Source: Ulota crispa (Eukaryota; Streptophyta; Bryopsida; Orthotrichales; Orthotrichaceae). From it: a stretch of 64,000 nucleotides of DNA. Under the pieces are notes generated by a model. It had not been told where the DNA came from and did not search any database. It saw only the letters and a program-made list of their open reading frames with translations. Numbering within the stretch: position 1 is the stretch's first letter; every line of letters begins with the position of its first letter. Below are positions 59,419-64,000 of the stretch, piece by piece. Made by a program: the position numbers and the translations under genes. The DNA lies in contig OY987251.1 of assembly GCA_963920765.1 (NCBI GenBank), positions 5,830,501 through 5,894,500 of the forward strand, in the 5' to 3' direction.

Positions 59419-60366
59419 GTTCAGCCCGAACCCTAACTCTATATACAGAGCGTCGTCACATCCAGCATCCACCAGAACCTAAAATCCAAGAAAAATAACA
59501 AACCTGATGGCGCTGTATTTACTGTTCAAGACTTCCACAAAAGCAGCAACTCCGAAAGAAAAGCCTCCGCTCTCCTGCCATAGCCTGTGCTGTCGCCTCC
59601 ACTCTAGCTCGGCAATAATTCTTCCAAATCGTTCAACCCAAACCCTAACTTTACAGAGCGTTGTCACATCCAACATCCACCAGAACCTAAAATCCAAGAA
59701 AGACAACAAACCTAATGGCAATTAAAATCCAAGAAAGACAAAGAACCTAATGGCAATATTTCTGTAGTTACTGCTCAAGACTTCCGCAAATGCAGCAATT
59801 CCGAAAGACAAGCCGCTCTCCTGCCATAGCCTGTGCTGCCACCTCCACTCTGGCTCCGCAATAACTCTCCCAAATCTCTACATACAGAGCGTCGCCACAT
59901 CCAGCATCCTCCAGAACCTAAAATCCAAGAAAAATAATAAACCTGATGGCAATACTTCTGTAGTTACTGCTCAAGACTTCCGCAAATGCAGAAACTCCGA
60001 AAGAAAAGCTTCTGTCCTGCCATAGCCCGTGCTGTCGCCTCCACTCTGACTCGGCAATAATACATCCATTAGGACGTCATCGGCAATAAGAGCAAGCGAG
60101 GAAACATCGTCACATCCAACATCCACCACAACCTAAAATCCAAGAAAAACAACAAACCTGATGGTAATATTTCTAAAATCCAAGAAAAACAACAAACCTG
60201 ATGGCAATATTTCTGAAATCCAAGAAAAGCAACTAACCTGATCGTAATTTTTCTGTAGTCACTGTTCAAGCCTTCCGCAAATGCAGAAACTCCGAAAGAA
60301 AAGCCTCCGCTCTCCTGCCATAGCCTGTGCTGTCGCCTCCACTCTGACTCCTCAATAATTCTTCCA
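59419..60366. repeat. Fourfold tandem repeat upstream of the XBAT-like gene
   Basis: Four imperfect units of about 210-250 bp start near 59455, 59663, 59894 and 60107. Each begins with a TCACATCCARCATCC-type block, followed by AACCTAAAATCCAAGAAA, then CTGATGGCAAT, TTCCGCAAATGCAG, and ends with CTCCTGCCATAGCC and TCGCCTCCACTCT. In unit 4 the AAATCCAAGAAA part is repeated three times. The array lies 0.45-1.4 kb upstream of the ATG, in the promoter or a far 5' UTR. The first two units are preceded by a CCCTAAC telo-box-like motif. Confidence 0.85.
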
Positions 60367-60868
60367 TTACGACGTCATCAGCAATAAGAGCAAACGAGAG
60401 AGCGAGCGAGAGAGCAAGCGAGCAAGAGAGCGATGGCGTTCAAGCGCAATGATCAGTCATGGGAAGGGAACAAGGGAAAGGATTGGAAGGTGGAATTTGA
60501 CGTTCAGATTTTGAAAAGCAATAAATAACGAGGGGAGATTGAGTGAATGTCAGCTTAAGCTTATTCGGGAAATGTGGAGAGTGACGCAAACGGTGATGGC
60601 GATGGTGATGAGGAGTGTGAGTGTGGCAGGGCGCGTGATGATGGCGATCAGCATTGCGCTTGCGACGATGATGATGGCGACGCAGCGACGCTGGAATGGC
60701 CTTCTGCTGGGGCGGTGCGCTCTGCTTGCTCTGCTGACAATCTGCTGTAGCTTGGCACTGGCACGATGCTAGTGGCGGTGATAGGGTGTGTTTGCACGTG
60801 GTTGCTGGTGACCGTGGCGTGGCAAGCTGGCACGGGAATGGGTTTTTATCATTGCGTTGTGCAGTTGG

Positions 60869-61203
60869 TAAGGTAGGAGGCTCTAAAATGGAGCGAATGG
60901 AGCGTTTAAGGGCTGAAACTGAATTTTGGGAGGTGGAACTTCTTAAAATATTTTCCAGTTAATTTTCTTTGAAAGAGGAATTGACATCCAACCCAAGATA
61001 TTTCATAATTTTTGGAGCTTTGTGGATTAAGTTATGAAATTTTGAAGTGGAAAGGTCATAGGTGCTCTAAAGTGGTGCACCTCCTTAAATGTTTGTCCAC
61101 TGTACATTTTTGAAGGGCTATGAATAAGAACATGTACTATCAGAGTTCATTTGGGGAGGTGAGCGGTTTTAGTGCCCTAATGGAGTTTGAGCCTCCTACC
61201 TTA
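60869..61203. mobile_element. TAAGGTAG-family MITE, 335 bp, second interior type
   Basis: TAAGGTAGGAGGCTC and GAGCCTCCTACCTTA are perfect 15-bp inverted ends. Same interior as 39172-39517. It lies directly left of the 0.9-kb TTAA-type element. Confidence 0.82.
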
Positions 61204-61259
61204 ATTGGCAATATTGCCCACAAGCATGTGCATCTGTTGCATTGAGGCATATATGTTAA

Positions 61260-62189
61260 CCCCTAAAGGACCGTTGTCCCTTCGAGGGACAAGTTGGACT
61301 TTGGGCATGTACCTATGGCTAAACTACTTTGTGTGATTTTCTGAAACTTCTATTGAAGGTGGGGAATTGAAAGATCTACTTGGGCATCTAATTTCTTCTT
61401 CATTCCGGCATTTGACAAAGAAGTTATGCATGGATTTCAAAAAATTTGGGGAGGATTGCCCGTCCGGGCAGCCCAAAAACTTCTTCAAAAATTACTTTTT
61501 TAAAAAACTCAAATTTGAAATTGGTTCTTTAGATTTTTTTATTCATGAGAAGCTTTGAATCATTCAATCCCAATCAATGACATGAAAGTTATGAGGGGTT
61601 TTTGTTTGCAAGCAATTATGGATTCTCTACTCTAAAATAAACTTTGAAGTCCTTTATTTTACTCAATTTTCATTATTTTGGAAAAAAATTAAACAAAAGG
61701 TAGTAGATTGTTTATCACAACATTTTGACCATTAGGATTTGCAATTTTCATTTTAATAATTAAATTCTTAACAATTTAGTGATTTGACTCATTCTCTACT
61801 TCTTTTTACTTACTGATTTTTCCTATGTATTGTATAGTTCCAATTGATTTGAAAATTCTCCCACACATGCCTAACTTGATCTCCTACATGGAAAAAATAA
61901 AACACAACTTTGGGTAGAGTAATTTTTTTGTTATAAGAGTGGTCAAAGGCTTCTAAAATTTTTGGGCAACATGGAAAAAAAAAATCTTTTTCACTTTAGA
62001 TGTAAATATCTCACTCCTCTCCATTTGGAATGAGCTGATTTTTTTCCCACAAGTACCTCTTCTAGTATGGGGCAAGATCCTATAGTTGGATTTCCCAAAA
62101 ACAAAACATAAATTCCATTTTTTCTAAACCTCCTAGAAGTGGTAGTTTTTAGTGATTTTGGCAGAAAAAAGGGCTTGGTCCTTTAGGGG
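61260..62189. mobile_element. TTAA-flanked (piggyBac-like) MITE, 930 bp
   Basis: Termini CCCCTAAAGGACC and GGTCCTTTAGGGG are perfect 13-bp inverted repeats between TTAA tetranucleotides (61256-61259, 62190-62193). Best-preserved copy of the 0.9-kb class; it has no transposase frame. Confidence 0.9.
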
Positions 62190-62597
62190 TTAAGCTTGTG
62201 GTTCAAACAAACTCTCAATTATTGATGGCCTTAATCCTGAACCCTTGAACGTTGAGAAGGACAAAAAACATCCTCTAGCTTTGAAAAAACATTCTGCGTG
62301 ACAAGAAAAAGCCATTTTTTGTTTGATATATTTTCAGAAGTGAGCATAAACACATGGTCCATCATGGAAGGCAAAAATTTATCTCAGTAGATGCACCCAT
62401 ACTTTTAGATATCTAAGATTGTGAAAAAAATCAAAGTCTCAATGTTAGGTCCCAAGTTGCCCTTGTTGCATTTTCATGGGGTCGGCAAGCATTGTTGACT
62501 TTTGCAACCTTTAGAAACAATACCATTGGTGCCCACCTTTGAAAACATTGTAGAAGCTACAATGTGGGCAGGCTGCGCTCACTCGCCTGACGCTTAA

Positions 62598-62959
62598 GGC
62601 TTAGACACCGGGTTGGTCACCTTGACTAGCCCGGCTTACACTATTCATCTAAACATTGCCAATGCCCAACAATTATAACATTATTTCCTACAGTCACAAG
62701 AGTCAATAGTGCACGGTGCCCTCATGAATATTGTAAGAAGGACAACTTGAAACCTAACACCGTATATCTAGATCTTATCACAATTTGGATTACCTAAAAA
62801 TATGAATGTAGTAAATGAGATAGTTTTTTGCCTTCCATGATGACCTATGTGTTCATGATCACTTTTGAAAAAAAATCAGATGAAAAATAAGTTTTTTTTG
62901 TAACACAAATTTTTTTTCAAAACCAAAGGGCATTTTCTGTCCTCCGCAACGTTGAGGGG
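62598..62959. mobile_element. TTAA-flanked MITE, 362 bp class
   Basis: Its left part (after TTAA 62594-62597) aligns with 25636 onward; the right end AACGTTGAGGGG is followed by TTAA 62960-62963, which also begins the next element. The left terminus has diverged (GGCTTAGACACC). Confidence 0.72.
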
Positions 62960-62963
62960 TTAA

Positions 62964-63608
62964 CCCCTAAATGCCCAAGGCACCCAATTTGGGTGTTTGC
63001 AAAACTTTGAAGAGTAATGAAACCTTATCAAATCACTATTTTTGGTACTCTCTTTTGAATGCCAATTTGTTTTGAAGTCTATTTTCAACATCAAAAATCT
63101 GATTTGAAAAATGAATATTGATGATTTTTCTACTCAAGATTTTGTACAAGGGTGTCCACTGCAAACTTGAGTTTTTTAGTGTTGGAAGATCTTGAAAATG
63201 AGCCTCAAATACACTAGAGCTTGGAGAAAAATCCGCATTAGCAATCCATTAATAAAAAATACATGAGTAGATTTTGGAAGCTATAAATTGACTAAAGTTA
63301 AACATGTAATGACCTTAAACCTCATATTTTTTTAATGACCAACTTTTTAGATTTGACATGTGAAATGAGGATTAGAAAACTTCAAGTCACTTTTGCAATT
63401 TTAACACCCTCATATTCAAATGTTATAATCTTTCAAACTACAAGTGATTTTGTTATGTTTTCTTTTTCCATGTAATCTTTAACATGTCAAGTTTAAATTT
63501 GTACGGTTACATTTTAAAAAAACTTGATGAGATTTATGAAAAAATTAGTTGACTATCCACTTTCCTAAAAATGCCAAAAAGTTCAAAAAGGCCTTGAGCA
63601 TTTAGGGG
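62964..63608. mobile_element. TTAA-flanked MITE, 645 bp
   Basis: CCCCTAAATGCCCAAGGC and GCCTTGAGCATTTAGGGG are inverted repeats with one mismatch, between TTAA at 62960-62963 and 63609-63612. The interior is unlike the other classes that I can compare here. Confidence 0.9.
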
Positions 63609-63725
63609 TTAACTCATGGTGTAAAGGACCCTTATGCAATGTTTGGGGAGATTTCTATCTTCACTCACTCATGCTCAATATTTTCCATTTTCATCCGATC
63701 TCTCTCACAAGCCTCTACCACTTAT

Positions 63726-63728
<3 letters not shown>

Positions 63729-63781
<53 letters not shown>
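63729..63781. repeat. AT microsatellite
   Basis: About 26 AT units near the right edge of the window. Confidence 0.97.
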
Positions 63782-63788
<7 letters not shown>

Positions 63789-64000
63789 TGTTTATTTATT
63801 GTCAATTTTTTTTCAAAATCTGACCAACTTCTTTATTGTATTTTCGAAGTTCAGTTAATTTATTTACATTTTGATTGGTCAACAATACATTAATGATTTG
63901 TTCTCCCTTACACATTCCCGTTGACCACAAATTTTCTTAAAATCCACTAAAAACAAGGGTGGTAAATTTAAATGTGCAATTGAATCAAATATGGACCCAT

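Larger units (their letters stand above)
60367..64000. other. Gene-free right end
   Basis: A G+C-richer stretch (60420-60840) with ATGATGGCGATG-type triplets precedes a run of MITEs (60869-63608) and an AT microsatellite. No gene supported. Confidence 0.6.

Noticed and set aside
60539-60772. 77-codon Met/Ala/Leu-rich frame upstream of the XBAT-like gene
   Set aside because: Built from ATGATGGCGATG-type triplets, overlapped by an antisense frame, with no recognisable domain.
1-64000. LTR retrotransposons, tRNA, rRNA or CRISPR arrays
   Set aside because: I saw no reverse transcriptase, integrase or gag motifs, no paired LTRs, no recognisable RNA gene and no spaced short repeats, though small RNAs could escape reading by eye.

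Overview
This is a stretch of plant nuclear genome. It holds five protein-coding genes of plant families, their exons are clearly richer in G+C than the surrounding DNA, and introns and spacers are packed with small non-autonomous DNA transposons (MITEs). The species cannot be named from the window. All five proteins resemble general land-plant types, and nothing excludes a non-seed plant. I see no rRNA, tRNA, CRISPR array, or transposase or reverse transcriptase gene.

Layout. 1-11.0 kb: gene-free and AT-rich, with nested MITEs, two AT microsatellites and a 200-N assembly gap. 11.5-23.6 kb (+): trehalase (GH37), rebuilt as 12 exons encoding 626 aa, with introns swollen by MITEs. 25.3-27.0 kb: more MITEs and a 463-bp tandem duplication. 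28.0-30.7 kb (+): secreted purple acid phosphatase, 6 exons, 456 aa. 32.5-37.6 kb (-): PSF1, a GINS replication-helicase subunit; its small exons were found by splice-phase matching, the last exon is tentative, and an E2F-type site lies about 115 bp upstream of its ATG. 37.8-46.4 kb: gene-free, with a 2-kb terminal-inverted-repeat element and nested insertions. 47.7-50.3 kb (+): intronless CrRLK1L (FERONIA/THESEUS-type) receptor kinase, 876 aa. 50.4-54.9 kb: gene-free. 54.9-59.0 kb (-): XBAT34/35-like ankyrin-RING E3 ligase, 9 exons, 415 aa, with a fourfold tandem repeat upstream. 60.5-64 kb: MITEs.

The genes do not form a pathway: they serve sugar metabolism, phosphate scavenging, DNA replication, cell-wall signalling and ubiquitination. 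What links the window is its transposon landscape. The most notable part is a set of elements with CCCCTAAA-type inverted termini that always sit between TTAA tetranucleotides, the hallmark of piggyBac-type insertion. At least twelve full or partial copies in several length classes are present, two pairs share a single TTAA, and none carries a transposase. Harbinger-like (TWA target duplication), Stowaway-like (TA), hAT-like (8 bp) and CACTA-like elements occur as well, several nested inside one another and several inside introns.
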